Of a DNA stretch of 64,000 nt, positions 17,617 to 26,361 are shown piece after piece (position 1 is the stretch's first letter; each line of letters opens with the position of its first letter). Under the pieces are notes generated by a model that made no database searches, was not told the DNA's origin, and saw only the letters and a list, made by a program, of their open reading frames with translations. This DNA is from Gordonia insulae (GTDB taxonomy: Bacteria; Actinomycetota; Actinomycetes; Mycobacteriales; Mycobacteriaceae), in assembly GCF_003855095.1 (NCBI RefSeq), contig NZ_CP033972.1:4340001-4404000 (forward strand), given 5' to 3'. The position numbers and the translations under genes are program-made.

Positions 17617-17783
17617 GCGGCACGCGCCCGCACCCGGGCACTGACGTGTCGTGCGACCGAAGACACTGTCGTCCGACCGAACGACGGGGTGGAACCGCGC
17701 CGTAGCATGGCCCGTCGAACAGGTGATCGCGTCAGCACATCGTCGAATCGTCGTGTGCGGCGCACCGACTGAGGAGGGGCCCA

Positions 17784-18899
17784 ATGCTCGGCTACTACGT
17801 TCCCGAACCCGACGAGGCGATGTTGATCTCGGGCAAGAAAGGCCCGGAGGGCGCGCCGTTCGACGTCGTGGTCGGCCACGGAAAGTGGGTGATGCCCTTC
17901 TTCCGGAAGGTGCGCTTCCTGTCGATGGCGTTGCACGAGGCGCAGATTCGCGAGGTCTGTGTGACCACGCAGGGCATCCAGCTCAACGTGCGTGCGGTCA
18001 TCGCGCACAAGGTCGGCGGCGACGTCATGTCGATCGTCAACGCGGGTCAGCGTTTCATCTCCGAGCAGGAGAGCGAGATGAATCAGCTCACCGGCCAGGT
18101 CTTCTCCGGACACCTGCGGTCGATCGTCGGCTCGATGACGGTCGAGCAGATCATCCGCGAGCGCGACACCCTCGCCCGCCAGGTGCTCGAGGCGTCGAAG
18201 CGGGAGATGGGGTCGATCGGCCTGATGGTCGACTCGTTCCAGATCCAGTCCATCGACGACATGGATTCCGGCTACATCAACGCCCTCGCGGCCCCGAACA
18301 TCGCGAAGGTGCAGCGGGAGGCGGCCGTGGAACGCGCCCGCGCCGACCAGGAGGCCTCGAAGGCGCAGCAGGAGTCGTTGCGAAACCAGGCCGACTACGA
18401 GCGCGAGACCGCGATCAAGCGCGCCGAGATCAAGTCCGAGACCGACAAGGCCAATGCCGAGGCCGCGCAGGCCGGGCCGCTCGCCGAGGCCCGGGTGAAC
18501 CAGGAGATCACCCGCGAGCAGTCGTTGCTGGCGCAGGCGCAGGCCGACCTCCGGGAGCAGCAGCTGATCTCCGAGGTCGTCAAGCCGGCCGAGGCCGAGG
18601 CACGCCGAACCCAGATCATCGCCGAGGCCGATGCGCGGGCCGTCGAGATCCAGTCCGCGGCCGCCGCGCAGCACAACCGCATCGCGCTCGATCAGCAGAT
18701 CATCGAACAGTTGCCTGCGCTCGTCGGTGAGGTCGCCAAGGGTCTCGGGTCGTCGAACCTCACCGTGTTCAACGGTGCCGAAGGCGTCAACGAGTTGATG
18801 ACCGGCGTGGTGACCCAGGGTGCGGCGCTGCTGAAGACGCTGCAGACCGAGTTCGCGCCGCGGGTGGTCGACGACGTCGTGGAGGACATCGGTCGGTAG
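17784..18899 (+). CDS. SPFH/flotillin-like protein
   Basis: The 371-residue protein has an N-terminal SPFH/Band-7 domain (about 10-180: HEAQIREVCVTTQGIQLNV, VFSGHLRSIVGSMTVEQI, IDDMDSGYINALAAPNIAKV). A long, charged Glu/Ala-rich coiled coil follows (about 185-310) with flotillin-style AEA and AQA repeats. No TM helix precedes the domain. Flotillins oligomerise on membranes and organise lipid domains. A strong GAGGAGG lies 7 nt before ATG 17784. Its stop overlaps the next start (TAGTG), coupling it to an MBL hydrolase. Confidence 0.88.
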   Translation: MLGYYVPEPDEAMLISGKKGPEGAPFDVVVGHGKWVMPFFRKVRFLSMALHEAQIREVCVTTQGIQLNVRAVIAHKVGGDVMSIVNAGQRFISEQESEMNQLTGQVFSGHLRSIVGSMTVEQIIRERDTLARQVLEASKREMGSIGLMVDSFQIQSIDDMDSGYINALAAPNIAKVQREAAVERARADQEASKAQQESLRNQADYERETAIKRAEIKSETDKANAEAAQAGPLAEARVNQEITREQSLLAQAQADLREQQLISEVVKPAEAEARRTQIIAEADARAVEIQSAAAAQHNRIALDQQIIEQLPALVGEVAKGLGSSNLTVFNGAEGVNELMTGVVTQGAALLKTLQTEFAPRVVDDVVEDIGR

Positions 18900-19744
18900 T
18901 GTCGGATGACATGACCGACAACGGAAGTGACGCAACCGACGCGGCGCCGGGGCACCCGGCATACGGGGTCGTCCGCGAGGTGACCCCGTACGCGTCGGTA
19001 TTGCTGTGCAACAACCCGGGGAAGATGTCGCTCGACGGCACCAACACCTGGATCCTGCGGGCCCCGGGGCATGCCGAATGCGTCATCGTCGATCCGGGTC
19101 CGCCGAAGAAGAAGGCCCATGTCAGGCGGATCGCGGAACAGCCGGGTATCGCGCTGGTCCTGATCAGCCACCGCCACTACGACCACACCGGCGCCATCAC
19201 ACGGCTCCGCAAGGCGGTCGGCGCACCCGTCCGGGCGCGCCTGTCCAAATACACGCACGGCGCTCCGACCCTCACCGACCGTGAGGTCATCGAGGTCGCC
19301 GGCCTGCGGATCACCGTCCTGCACACACCGGGTCACACCGGGGATTCGGTCAGTTTCCTGGTCGACTGGGAGGGGCAGCGCGCACTGCTCACCGGTGACA
19401 CGATCCTCGGCAGCGGGACCACGGTCATCGATCCGTCCGACGGTACGTTGCGCGACTACCTGAACTCCCTGAACCGCATCATCGTCGAGGGTGAGGACGC
19501 GGTGTTGCTGCCCGCCCACGGCCCCGAGCACCCGCAGGTCGGTCCGGTGGCGCGCTACTACAAGGCGCACCGCGAGGAACGGATCGATCAGATCGTGGCC
19601 GCGCTCGACGATCTCGGGGTGTCCGCCGCGGAGGCCAAACCGATGAAGGTGGTGCGCAAGGTCTACGCCGACGTCGACAAGAAGCTGTGGCCCGCCGCTC
19701 GGATGTCGGTCAAGGCGCAGCTGGAGTACCTGCGGGAGGGCTGA
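18899..19744 (+). CDS. Metallo-beta-lactamase-fold hydrolase (Rv3677c-like)
   Basis: The 281-residue protein has the MBL zinc signature SHRHYDHTG, a downstream metal histidine in HTPGHTGDS, the GDTILGSGT aspartate and a final PAHGPEHP histidine. A C-terminal helical winged segment (about 205-281) resembles LACTB2-like RNases or hydrolases. Its position beside glxR corresponds to Rv3677c, which is not well characterised. GTG 18899 overlaps the flotillin stop; ATG 18911 is an alternative start. A long hairpin follows the stop. Confidence 0.87.
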   Translation: MSDDMTDNGSDATDAAPGHPAYGVVREVTPYASVLLCNNPGKMSLDGTNTWILRAPGHAECVIVDPGPPKKKAHVRRIAEQPGIALVLISHRHYDHTGAITRLRKAVGAPVRARLSKYTHGAPTLTDREVIEVAGLRITVLHTPGHTGDSVSFLVDWEGQRALLTGDTILGSGTTVIDPSDGTLRDYLNSLNRIIVEGEDAVLLPAHGPEHPQVGPVARYYKAHREERIDQIVAALDDLGVSAAEAKPMKVVRKVYADVDKKLWPAARMSVKAQLEYLREG

Positions 19745-19764
19745 CGAACAGACCTGACGAAACA

Positions 19765-19816
19765 CAAAGGACTCCCACCGACATCGGATGCGATCCGGGT
19801 CGGTGGGAGTCCTTTG
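19765..19816. terminator. Bidirectional terminator between the MBL gene and glxR
   Basis: The arms 19765-19782 (CAAAGGACTCCCACCGAC) and 19799-19816 form an 18-bp perfect stem with a 16-nt loop. The stem's CAAAGG/CCTTTG ends give short A and T runs on both sides. It lies between two convergent genes and can stop transcription from either direction. Confidence 0.85.
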
Positions 19817-19838
19817 TGGTCTGTGGTGTCCGCGAAAC

Positions 19839-20513
19839 CTAGCGGGCCCGGCGGGCCAGTCGCTCCGAGTCGGCGATCAGCACACTCTTGCCCTCGAGCC
19901 GCAACCAACCGCGCTGTGCGAAGTCGGCGAGCGCCTTGTTCACGGTCTCGCGCGAGGCGCCCACGAGCTGGGCGATCTCTTCCTGCGTCAGGTCGTGGGT
20001 GACCCGCAGGGCGCCGCCCTCCTGGGTGCCGAAGCGCTGGGCCAGCTGCAGCAGCTGCTTGGCCACACGACCGGGGACATCGGTGAAGATGAGGTCCGCG
20101 AGGTTGTTGTTGGTCCGGCGCAGGCGGCGGGCGAGAACTCGCAGCAGCTGCTCGGCGATCTCCGGGCGATCCTTGATCCACGCCCGCAGCGCGTCCCGGT
20201 CCATCGAGACCGCGCGCACCTCGGTGACCGTCGTCGCCGACGACGTGCGGGGGCCCGGATCGAAGATCGAGAGCTCGCCGAACATGTCCGACGGGCCCAT
20301 GATCGTCAGCAGGTTCTCACGGCCGTCAGGGGAACGGCGTCCGACCTTCACCTTCCCGGACAGGATGATGTAGAGCCGATCACCGGGCTCCCCCTCATGG
20401 AAGATCACATGCCCGCGAGGGAAATCGACCGGTTGAAGCTGTTTGGTCAGCGCCGCGACGGCCGAGGGCTCGACACCCTGGAATATGCCCGCCCGCGCCA
20501 GTACGTCCTCCAC
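19839..20513 (-). CDS. glxR: cAMP receptor-type global regulator GlxR/Crp
   Basis: The 224-residue protein has an N-terminal cyclic-nucleotide domain with the cAMP pocket [18 protein letters not shown] (Glu, and the Arg-Thr-Ser-Ser phosphate cassette). A C-terminal Crp-type helix-turn-helix follows ([21 protein letters not shown]). It is the actinobacterial CRP (Rv3676 / GlxR), which recognises TGTGA-N6-TCACA. The window also holds an adenylate cyclase gene (47649-49193) and a matching box upstream of acs, so signal, sensor and target occur together. ATG 20513 is preceded by AGGTGG only. Confidence 0.95.
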   Translation of the reverse strand: MEDVLARAGIFQGVEPSAVAALTKQLQPVDFPRGHVIFHEGEPGDRLYIILSGKVKVGRRSPDGRENLLTIMGPSDMFGELSIFDPGPRTSSATTVTEVRAVSMDRDALRAWIKDRPEIAEQLLRVLARRLRRTNNNLADLIFTDVPGRVAKQLLQLAQRFGTQEGGALRVTHDLTQEEIAQLVGASRETVNKALADFAQRGWLRLEGKSVLIADSERLARRAR

Positions 20514-20703
20514 CTAAGGAACCTTTCTCATCCTGATCACACCCGCATGACAACCGCACACCAGGAATTTCGTGCATGCGTGTGCCGCCGGCTGCCCTGT
20601 TGCCTCGTGCAACGCTACTCTCGCCCCCAGCATAAGTGTTGAATGGGTCACTGGCCGGACCATTGCGGCGAGTCGAAATGTCCGTCGTGGGGGATGTGAC
20701 GCG

Positions 20704-20976
20704 TCAGCTCGCGCGCTGCGGCGACGTCGGAAACGTGGTCTCGGAGGTCGGCACGGCCGGTTCGCCCTTCGTCCGGCGGCTGCGGAACTCGTCCAGCGCG
20801 GCGGGGAAACCCTCCTTGGCCAGCGTGTCCACGTGCGCGGCGTCGGCCGACTCGAGGAACTCCTCCACGTGGTCGCGGGAGACAGACAGGCGGTCCGTCT
20901 TGGCCTGCACCTTCTCCATCGCGAGGGCGAAAAGCATGAGCACAGCCGGGAAGAGCAGCGCGGCGAGACCTTGCAT
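20704..20976 (-). CDS. Small single-span membrane protein (Rv3675-like)
   Basis: From ATG 20976 the 90-residue protein has one hydrophobic helix ([20 protein letters not shown]), then a charged cytoplasmic part ([19 protein letters not shown]...). The C-terminus is Thr/Ser-rich. It lies between glxR and nth like Rv3675, whose role is unknown. An alternative GTG at 21033 would add 19 residues, [12 protein letters not shown] included, and lengthen the helix. TTTACT ends 7 nt before ATG 20976 and mildly favours the short form. Confidence 0.65.
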   Translation of the reverse strand: MQGLAALLFPAVLMLFALAMEKVQAKTDRLSVSRDHVEEFLESADAAHVDTLAKEGFPAALDEFRSRRTKGEPAVPTSETTFPTSPQRAS

Positions 20977-21137
20977 GGGGACCAGTAAACACAATGCGAT
21001 CGGTCCGGGGCCAACCAGATCGGCCGGATTCACTGACTTGTTACCAATGCGTCGCCGAAGCCGGATCCCGCCGATTCTCGTCCGCCGGGGCGGTCTGGAT
21101 GGGTCCGATGTCCGGAGACCTGGCTAACCTGAATCAG

Positions 21138-21947
21138 GTGAGCGCACGGAAGACCACGGATACCCCGGTCCCGGGATCGGGGACCCGACTCCCCGCCGCC
21201 GGATCGCCCGCGCGTGGGACGGAGACACACCTCGGGCTGGTGCGGCGCGCCCGGCGGATGAACAGGAAGCTGCAGATCGCCTTCCCGCACGTCTACTGCG
21301 AGCTCGACTTCACCACCCCGCTCGAACTGTCCGTCGCCACGATCCTGTCGGCGCAGTGCACCGACGTCCGGGTCAACATGGTCACCCCCGCGTTGTTCGC
21401 CAAGTACCCGACGGCCCGGTCGTACGCCGAGGCCGACCGCACGGAACTGGAGGAGATGATCCGGTCCACCGGCTTCTACCGGAACAAGGCGAACTCGATC
21501 ATCGGTCTCGGCCAGGCGCTGGTCGAGCGGTTCGACGGCGAGGTGCCGAACACCCTCAAGAATCTGGTCACCCTGCCGGGGTTCGGCCGCAAGACTGCCA
21601 ACGTCGTGCTCGGGAACGCCTTCGGAATCCCCGGCATCACCGTCGACACCCACTTCTCCCGCCTCGTGCAGCGCTGGCAGTGGACCACCGAGACCGACCC
21701 GGTCAAGATCGAGAAGGCCGTCGGCGAGCTCATCGAACGCAAGGAGTGGACCGACCTCTCGCACCGGGTCATCTTCCACGGGCGCCGGGTGTGCCACTCG
21801 CGTAAGCCCGCGTGTGGTGTGTGCATCCTGGCCAAGGACTGCCCGTCGGTCGGCCTCGGCCCGATGGACAAGGCGGAGGCGGCGAAGCTCGTCAAGGGAC
21901 CCGAGACCGAGCATCTCCTCGACCTGGCGGGACTGTCGACGCAGTGA
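21138..21947 (+). CDS. nth: Endonuclease III (DNA glycosylase/AP lyase)
   Basis: This 269-residue base-excision repair enzyme removes oxidised pyrimidines. Its helix-hairpin-helix [11 protein letters not shown] holds catalytic Lys152, and VDTH holds Asp170. The 4Fe-4S loop is Cys219, 226, 229 and 235, spaced C-x6-C-x2-C-x5-C. GTG 21138 is chosen because TAACCT (21125-21130) ends 7 nt upstream. This leaves a ~30-residue unstructured N-terminal tail. Its stop overlaps the next GTG (GTGA), starting a four-gene co-translated run up to marP. Confidence 0.93.
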   Translation: MSARKTTDTPVPGSGTRLPAAGSPARGTETHLGLVRRARRMNRKLQIAFPHVYCELDFTTPLELSVATILSAQCTDVRVNMVTPALFAKYPTARSYAEADRTELEEMIRSTGFYRNKANSIIGLGQALVERFDGEVPNTLKNLVTLPGFGRKTANVVLGNAFGIPGITVDTHFSRLVQRWQWTTETDPVKIEKAVGELIERKEWTDLSHRVIFHGRRVCHSRKPACGVCILAKDCPSVGLGPMDKAEAAKLVKGPETEHLLDLAGLSTQ

Positions 21948-22753
21948 ACGAATCTTCCGCAGGGGCGAGCGCAGCGACGGGGGACACAGGGGCGAGCACA
22001 GCGACGGGGGACACAGAGGCGAGCGCAGCGACCAACGCCGACTCGAGCGCCGCCCCCGGCGCGCCCCGGCCTCCGCGACGTCCCCGATTCTCCTCGTCGG
22101 CACGCTGGACGGTCGTGTTCATCGTCGTGATGATCGCGCTGATCGTGGCGATCTGGCCTCGCGACGACGGCACGGGCACCGGGCCCGACGCCACCGCACC
22201 GAGCGTGTCCGGCCCCAACGCCACCGACGCGCAGGTCGGTGACGCGCAACTCGCGCAGGCACGTCGGGACGCGGCGCTGGAGCCCTGCCCGGTGACCGGG
22301 CAGCCGGTGGGGCCGCAGTCGGTGCTCGCCGGTGTGACGGTGCCCTGCCTCGCCGACGGCCGACCCTACGACGTCGGTGCCGGGACCGCGGGCAAGCCGA
22401 TGCTGGTGAACATGTGGGCCGTCTGGTGCCTGCCGTGTCGTCGGGAGTTGCCGGAAGTGGCCGCCTACGCACAGCGCGCCGGCGACAAGGTCACCGTCCT
22501 GGCCGTGCATGCGCAGGAAGGTGCCCAGAACCCGTACATGGCCCTGCAGTTCCTGACCGAGAACGACGTGCACCTCCCGTCCGTCCTCGACACCGATGCG
22601 CGGGTCGCCGCCGCGTTGGGTGCGCCTCGCGTCTTCCCGTCGACGATCCTCGTGCGTCCCGACGGCACGGTCGCCAAGGTGCTGCCGCAGGTCTTCGAGA
22701 ACCCGGATCAGATCGCCGACGCCGTGCAGCAGTACCTGGGGGTGGCGACGTGA
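21944..22753 (+). CDS. Membrane-anchored thioredoxin-like (TlpA/ResA-type) protein (Rv3673c-like)
   Basis: The 269-residue protein has a ~45-residue low-complexity cytoplasmic tail (Gly/Ala/Thr/Asp, encoded by a 27-bp tandem repeat) and then one TM helix (about 54-70). The extracytoplasmic thioredoxin fold has the redox motif WCLPC and a cis-proline-type FPST. It probably reduces or exchanges disulfides of exported proteins. Two extra cysteines (EPCPVTG, VPCLADG) precede the domain. The neighbouring MarP has a disulfide it might act on (inference). Start and stop both overlap neighbouring genes (GTGA). Confidence 0.88.
   Translation: MNESSAGASAATGDTGASTATGDTEASAATNADSSAAPGAPRPPRRPRFSSSARWTVVFIVVMIALIVAIWPRDDGTGTGPDATAPSVSGPNATDAQVGDAQLAQARRDAALEPCPVTGQPVGPQSVLAGVTVPCLADGRPYDVGAGTAGKPMLVNMWAVWCLPCRRELPEVAAYAQRAGDKVTVLAVHAQEGAQNPYMALQFLTENDVHLPSVLDTDARVAAALGAPRVFPSTILVRPDGTVAKVLPQVFENPDQIADAVQQYLGVAT
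21961..22032 (+). repeat. 27-bp in-frame tandem repeat (2.7 copies) in the thioredoxin-like gene
   Basis: Units at 21961-21987 and 21988-22014 differ by one base, and a partial third copy spans 22015-22032. Each unit encodes nine residues of the type GASAATGDT. As 27 is a multiple of three, copy-number change would alter tail length without breaking the frame. Confidence 0.85.
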
Positions 22754-23613
22754 GCCGCCACGACGGCGACCGTCCGGCCGGCGAACCACACATCGGCTCG
22801 TTGGTCCCGACCGCGCAGATCCCACCGTGGATGCACCGGCTGACCGACAACGTCACGGCGGTCACCGAGTCGGTGCTCAACCGTGGCGGTGACCGCACCC
22901 GATGGGCGTCGATGATCGGTCGCAACAAACGCGACGCCGCGGTGCTGGTGCTGATCTCGGGCAGCTGGGACGCGGCCGCCGACCATCCGGGTGGGCTGCC
23001 CGCCGACGCGGACATCCTGCTCACCGAACGCGCCTCGACGTTGCGTCAGCACAGCGGACAGGTCGCCTTCCCGGGCGGCGTCGTGGACCCGGGCGACGAT
23101 CACCCGGTCGGGACGGCGCTGCGCGAGGCGAACGAGGAGACCGGCCTGGTCGCCGACGGTGTCGACGTCCTGGCCAATCTGCCCTCGTTCCCGGTGCCGG
23201 TGTCCGGCTTCGACGTCACGCCGGTTCTCGCGCACTGGCGGGCCCCGGGTCCGGTGCACGTCGTGGACACCGCGGAGACGGCGCGCGTCGCGCGGGTCAA
23301 CCTGCGCACCATGCTCGCCCCGGAGAGCCGATTCCAGGTGCAGCGCAACGTCCTCGGCGCGCGCGCCTACCGCGGTCCGGCGTTTCTGGTCGACGGCCTG
23401 CTGGTGTGGGGTTTCACCGGCGGCCTGATCGCGGCCATCAGCGAGGTGGCGGGCTGGGATGTGCCGTGGGACAAGGACGACGTGCGGCCGCTCGACGAGG
23501 CGATCGCGGCGGCCGGTCCGGACACCGCGCAGACGGTGGGTGACGCGGCCGTGATGTCGGACGCGATGCGGCAGGCGCTCCTCGACGACGAGCGCGAAGG
23601 CGGACGCCGGTGA
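22750..23613 (+). CDS. NUDIX hydrolase, CoA pyrophosphatase type (Rv3672c-like)
   Basis: The 287-residue protein has a NUDIX box, GGVVDPGDDHPVGTALREAN then EETGLV, with Asp at the first acidic position. It is preceded by LLTERASTLRQHSGQVAFP, which fits the CoA-pyrophosphatase signature LLTxR...RxHxGxxxFPGG. It therefore probably cleaves CoA or acyl-CoA to 3',5'-ADP and acyl-phosphopantetheine. The N-terminal 60 and C-terminal 40 residues are extra to the core fold. It overlaps both neighbours by GTGA and is co-translated with marP. Confidence 0.87.
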   Translation: MSRHDGDRPAGEPHIGSLVPTAQIPPWMHRLTDNVTAVTESVLNRGGDRTRWASMIGRNKRDAAVLVLISGSWDAAADHPGGLPADADILLTERASTLRQHSGQVAFPGGVVDPGDDHPVGTALREANEETGLVADGVDVLANLPSFPVPVSGFDVTPVLAHWRAPGPVHVVDTAETARVARVNLRTMLAPESRFQVQRNVLGARAYRGPAFLVDGLLVWGFTGGLIAAISEVAGWDVPWDKDDVRPLDEAIAAAGPDTAQTVGDAAVMSDAMRQALLDDEREGGRR

Positions 23614-24809
23614 CGGGATCCGGGTGGGTCGACATCATCGTCCTGATCATCGCCCTGTTGGCCGCCGCCAGTGGCTTCCGGCAGGGTGCGGTCGCGTCCG
23701 CGCTGGCGTTCCTGGGCGTGATCCTGGGCGCGGTGGCCGGAATTCTCCTTGCCCCACATGTCATCTCGAACTTCGACGACCGCACGGTCCGGTTGCTGGT
23801 CGGTGTCGTCCTGCTGGTCGGACTGATCATCGTCGGCGAGGTGTCCGGGATGGTCCTCGGTCGTGCGGCCCGCAGCGGCATCCGGTCGCGAGGGGTCCGG
23901 CGGGTCGACAGCGTGATCGGGTCGGTGCTGCAGGTGATCGCCGTGCTGGTGGCCGCGTGGCTGCTCGCGATCCCGCTCAGCAGTTCCACCGAGGCCCAGC
24001 TCTCGACCGCGGTCCGCGGGTCCAAGGTGCTCGGCGGGGTCGACGTGCTGGCGCCCCAGTGGCTGCGCGACCTCCCGAAGGACTTCAGTGCGCTGCTGGA
24101 CAATTCGGGACTGCCCGAGGTCATCGGACCGTTCGGCCGGACGCCGGTCACCAATGTCGGCCCACCCGACCCGACGTTGCTGCAACTGCCGGTGGTCAAT
24201 CAGGTCAAGCCGAGCGTCGTCAAGGTCGAGGGGACCGCGCCGAGCTGCCGGCAGGCCCTGGAGGGCAGCGGATTCGTGGTGTCGCCGGAGCGGGTGATGA
24301 CCAACGCGCACGTCGTCGCGGGTACCCGGCGGCTGAGCGTGTCGTCGCCGAACGGCCAGCAACTGCCGGCGCGGGTCGTCCTGTTCGACAGCGCCAACGA
24401 CATCGCCGTGCTCGACGTCCCCGGATTGACCGCTCCCGCATTGAAATTCGCCGACCAGGAGGCGCAGACCGGCGACGATGCGATCGTGCTGGGCTACCCG
24501 GAGGCCGGGCCGTTCAACGTGAGCGCGGTGCGGGTCCGTGAGGTGATCAACCTGTCCGGCCCCGACATCTACCGGGCCGGCCGGATCCTGCGTGAGGTGT
24601 ACACGGTGCGCGGCCTGATCCGGCAGGGCAATTCCGGCGGTCCGATGATCAACTCCGACGGCGAGGTCGTCGGGGTGGTGTTCGGCGCGGCCGAGGACAC
24701 CACAGACCAGACCGGATTCGTGTTGACCGCCAAGCAGGTTCAGTCCAACTTCACCGATTCGGAGCAGCGATCGTCGCGGGTCAGCACGCAGGAGTGCGTG
24801 CACGCCTGA
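23610..24809 (+). CDS. marP: Membrane serine protease MarP (acid resistance)
   Basis: The 399-residue protein has a CvpA-like N-terminal domain with four TM helices (about 8-28, 33-53, 60-85, 104-124) and a periplasmic chymotrypsin-like protease. The triad is His234 (TNAHVV), Asp264 (SANDIAVLD) and Ser342 (GNSGGP). Cys213 and Cys396 match the activity-controlling disulfide known for M. tuberculosis MarP (triad His235, Asp264, Ser343, recalled). MarP cleaves cell-wall enzymes to keep pH homeostasis in acid. GTG 23610 overlaps the NUDIX stop, and it is last in the nth-marP operon. Confidence 0.95.
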   Translation: MTGSGWVDIIVLIIALLAAASGFRQGAVASALAFLGVILGAVAGILLAPHVISNFDDRTVRLLVGVVLLVGLIIVGEVSGMVLGRAARSGIRSRGVRRVDSVIGSVLQVIAVLVAAWLLAIPLSSSTEAQLSTAVRGSKVLGGVDVLAPQWLRDLPKDFSALLDNSGLPEVIGPFGRTPVTNVGPPDPTLLQLPVVNQVKPSVVKVEGTAPSCRQALEGSGFVVSPERVMTNAHVVAGTRRLSVSSPNGQQLPARVVLFDSANDIAVLDVPGLTAPALKFADQEAQTGDDAIVLGYPEAGPFNVSAVRVREVINLSGPDIYRAGRILREVYTVRGLIRQGNSGGPMINSDGEVVGVVFGAAEDTTDQTGFVLTAKQVQSNFTDSEQRSSRVSTQECVHA

Positions 24810-24815
24810 GCGGTG

Positions 24816-25757
24816 TCAGACGGGATCGCGGGCCAGCAGTTCGAGCAGCCGCTCGTTGACCCGGTCGGGTTGCTCCTGGTGGGCGAAATGGCCGCTGCCC
24901 TCGATCTGCCAGTAGTCCATGTGATCGGCCCATCGGTGACTCGCGGCCATCAGATGGTCGAGGATGTACGGGTCGTCGCGGCCGCGGAGGGCGAGCACCG
25001 GTATGTGCAGTTGCTGGTTCATCAACTCCATGAACCGAGCCCCGTCCGGGCGGAACTGCGAGCGGAACGCCCATCGCTGGTACTCCAGGCTGCAGTGCGC
25101 GACGTACGGGATCTGGATGGCCGACCGGTTCCGCTCCACGGCCTCGGTGAAGTCGGCGGTGCCCTGCCAGCCCGCCGAAGCTCGTTCGGTGAAGTACTGC
25201 TCGATGAACACGCCGTCACGGCGGGTCAGGTGCCGCTCACCGATCCTGGGTGCCTGATTGCGCAGGAACCCGGTCAGGAATGCCGACCGCTGCCCGCGGT
25301 CGCGGAGCACCTCGCGCCGCAGCGCCCGGGGATGTGGTGAGGCGATGACCGCGATGCGATTGACGACGCGTGGATGGAGAGTCGCCGTCGCCCAGCAGAC
25401 GAGGCCGCCGTCCGCGTGGCCGATGAGCGTCGCCTCGGTGTGTCCGAGTGAACGGATGAGGCCATTCGTGTCGCCGGCCAGGGTCCAGCCGTCGTAGCCG
25501 CGCGGCGGCTTGTCGGTGTCGCCGTACCCGCGCAGGTCGACGGCGACGGCTCGATAGCCGGCCTCGGTCAGCGCGGTGATCTGATGTCGCCAGCTCCACC
25601 AGAACTCGCCGAAGCCGTGCAGGAGCAGCACGAGGGGGCGGTCGAGCCACTGACCGTCGGCTTCCACCGCATGGAATCGGACGCCGTTGGCGCGGACGTC
25701 GAAGTGATGCCAGTTGCCGGGAATCCGGACGCTCGATGGGTCAGGCGGCCCCGCCAA
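24816..25757 (-). CDS. ephE: Alpha/beta hydrolase, EphE-like, with altered nucleophile elbow
   Basis: The 313-residue protein has the epoxide-hydrolase-like fold: oxyanion HGFGEFWWSWRHQI, the DLRGYGDTDKPPRGYDGW cap lead-in and a C-terminal His in GSGHFAHQEQP. The nucleophile elbow reads LIGHADGGL, so the position normally Asp (GHDWGG) or Ser (GHSMGG) aligns with Ala. I recall the same GHADGG in M. tuberculosis EphE (Rv3670), which argues against a sequencing error. Epoxide hydrolase activity is therefore doubtful. It converges on marP with a 6-bp gap. Confidence 0.8.
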   Translation of the reverse strand: MAGPPDPSSVRIPGNWHHFDVRANGVRFHAVEADGQWLDRPLVLLLHGFGEFWWSWRHQITALTEAGYRAVAVDLRGYGDTDKPPRGYDGWTLAGDTNGLIRSLGHTEATLIGHADGGLVCWATATLHPRVVNRIAVIASPHPRALRREVLRDRGQRSAFLTGFLRNQAPRIGERHLTRRDGVFIEQYFTERASAGWQGTADFTEAVERNRSAIQIPYVAHCSLEYQRWAFRSQFRPDGARFMELMNQQLHIPVLALRGRDDPYILDHLMAASHRWADHMDYWQIEGSGHFAHQEQPDRVNERLLELLARDPV

Positions 25758-25760
25758 GGG

Positions 25761-26315
25761 TCACCCCCGCGCGGGGTCGTGCGCTCGGGGTAGCTCCGGG
25801 TGGTCACCCGATCGCGGGGACGTGGGTGACGACGGTGACGTCGAGGGGGTCGAACCCGGGTGCTTGCCGGGCAGGACGGTCGAGACCTCCTTGACGCTCT
25901 CGATCGTCTTCTCCGGCCCGCGGATCTTGCGGAAGAGGATGTATCCGACGAAGCCCATGATCACGGTGATCAGCACCAGGATCAGGAAGACGATGAGGAA
26001 CGCGAGCCACCGCGGCATCCAGTTGTCCAACAGTTCGGCGAGGAAGAAGAAGAAGAAAAAGCTCGAGTAGAGCGCCATCACCCCGGCGACGACCAGCAGC
26101 CCGGTACCGGCACCCGCCTTCTTCGCCTCGCCGACGAGTTCGGCCTTCGCCAGCGCGACCTCCGACCGGAACAGCGTGGACACGCTGGCCGAGGCGTCCT
26201 TCACCAGGTTGCCGATCGTCGGCTCGCCGTCGCGGCCGAGGGTCGGATCCGACAGCGGGATGGACGGGACGGATCCGGGGTCCTGCGTGGTCTGGCCGTG
26301 CTCGTTGCGGCTCAC
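25761..26315 (-). CDS. Holin-like/DUF1469-type membrane protein (Rv3669-like)
   Basis: The 184-residue protein has a soluble N-terminus with an amphipathic helix (SIGNLV/STLFRSEVALAKAELVGEAKKA-type, about 40-75). Two TM helices follow: one with six consecutive Phe (SSFFFFFFLAELL) and one IVFLILVLITVIMGFVGYILF. The C-terminal tail is Pro/Ser-rich. This is the actinobacterial phage-holin-like family. It is chromosomal and not obviously phage-derived, and may affect envelope integrity. GTG 26315 follows GGAGGATGCA. It lies 3 bp upstream of the EphE-like gene on the same strand. Confidence 0.85.
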   Translation of the reverse strand: MSRNEHGQTTQDPGSVPSIPLSDPTLGRDGEPTIGNLVKDASASVSTLFRSEVALAKAELVGEAKKAGAGTGLLVVAGVMALYSSFFFFFFLAELLDNWMPRWLAFLIVFLILVLITVIMGFVGYILFRKIRGPEKTIESVKEVSTVLPGKHPGSTPSTSPSSPTSPRSGDHPELPRAHDPARG

Positions 26316-26361
26316 TGCATCCTCCGTAGCTCGGGTCTCCGGCTTATGTTGCCATGTGGGG

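Noticed and set aside
25761-26315. Holin-like gene as evidence of a prophage
   Set aside because: No other phage genes are near. The gene sits in the conserved marP-acs neighbourhood, so it is a chromosomal family member.
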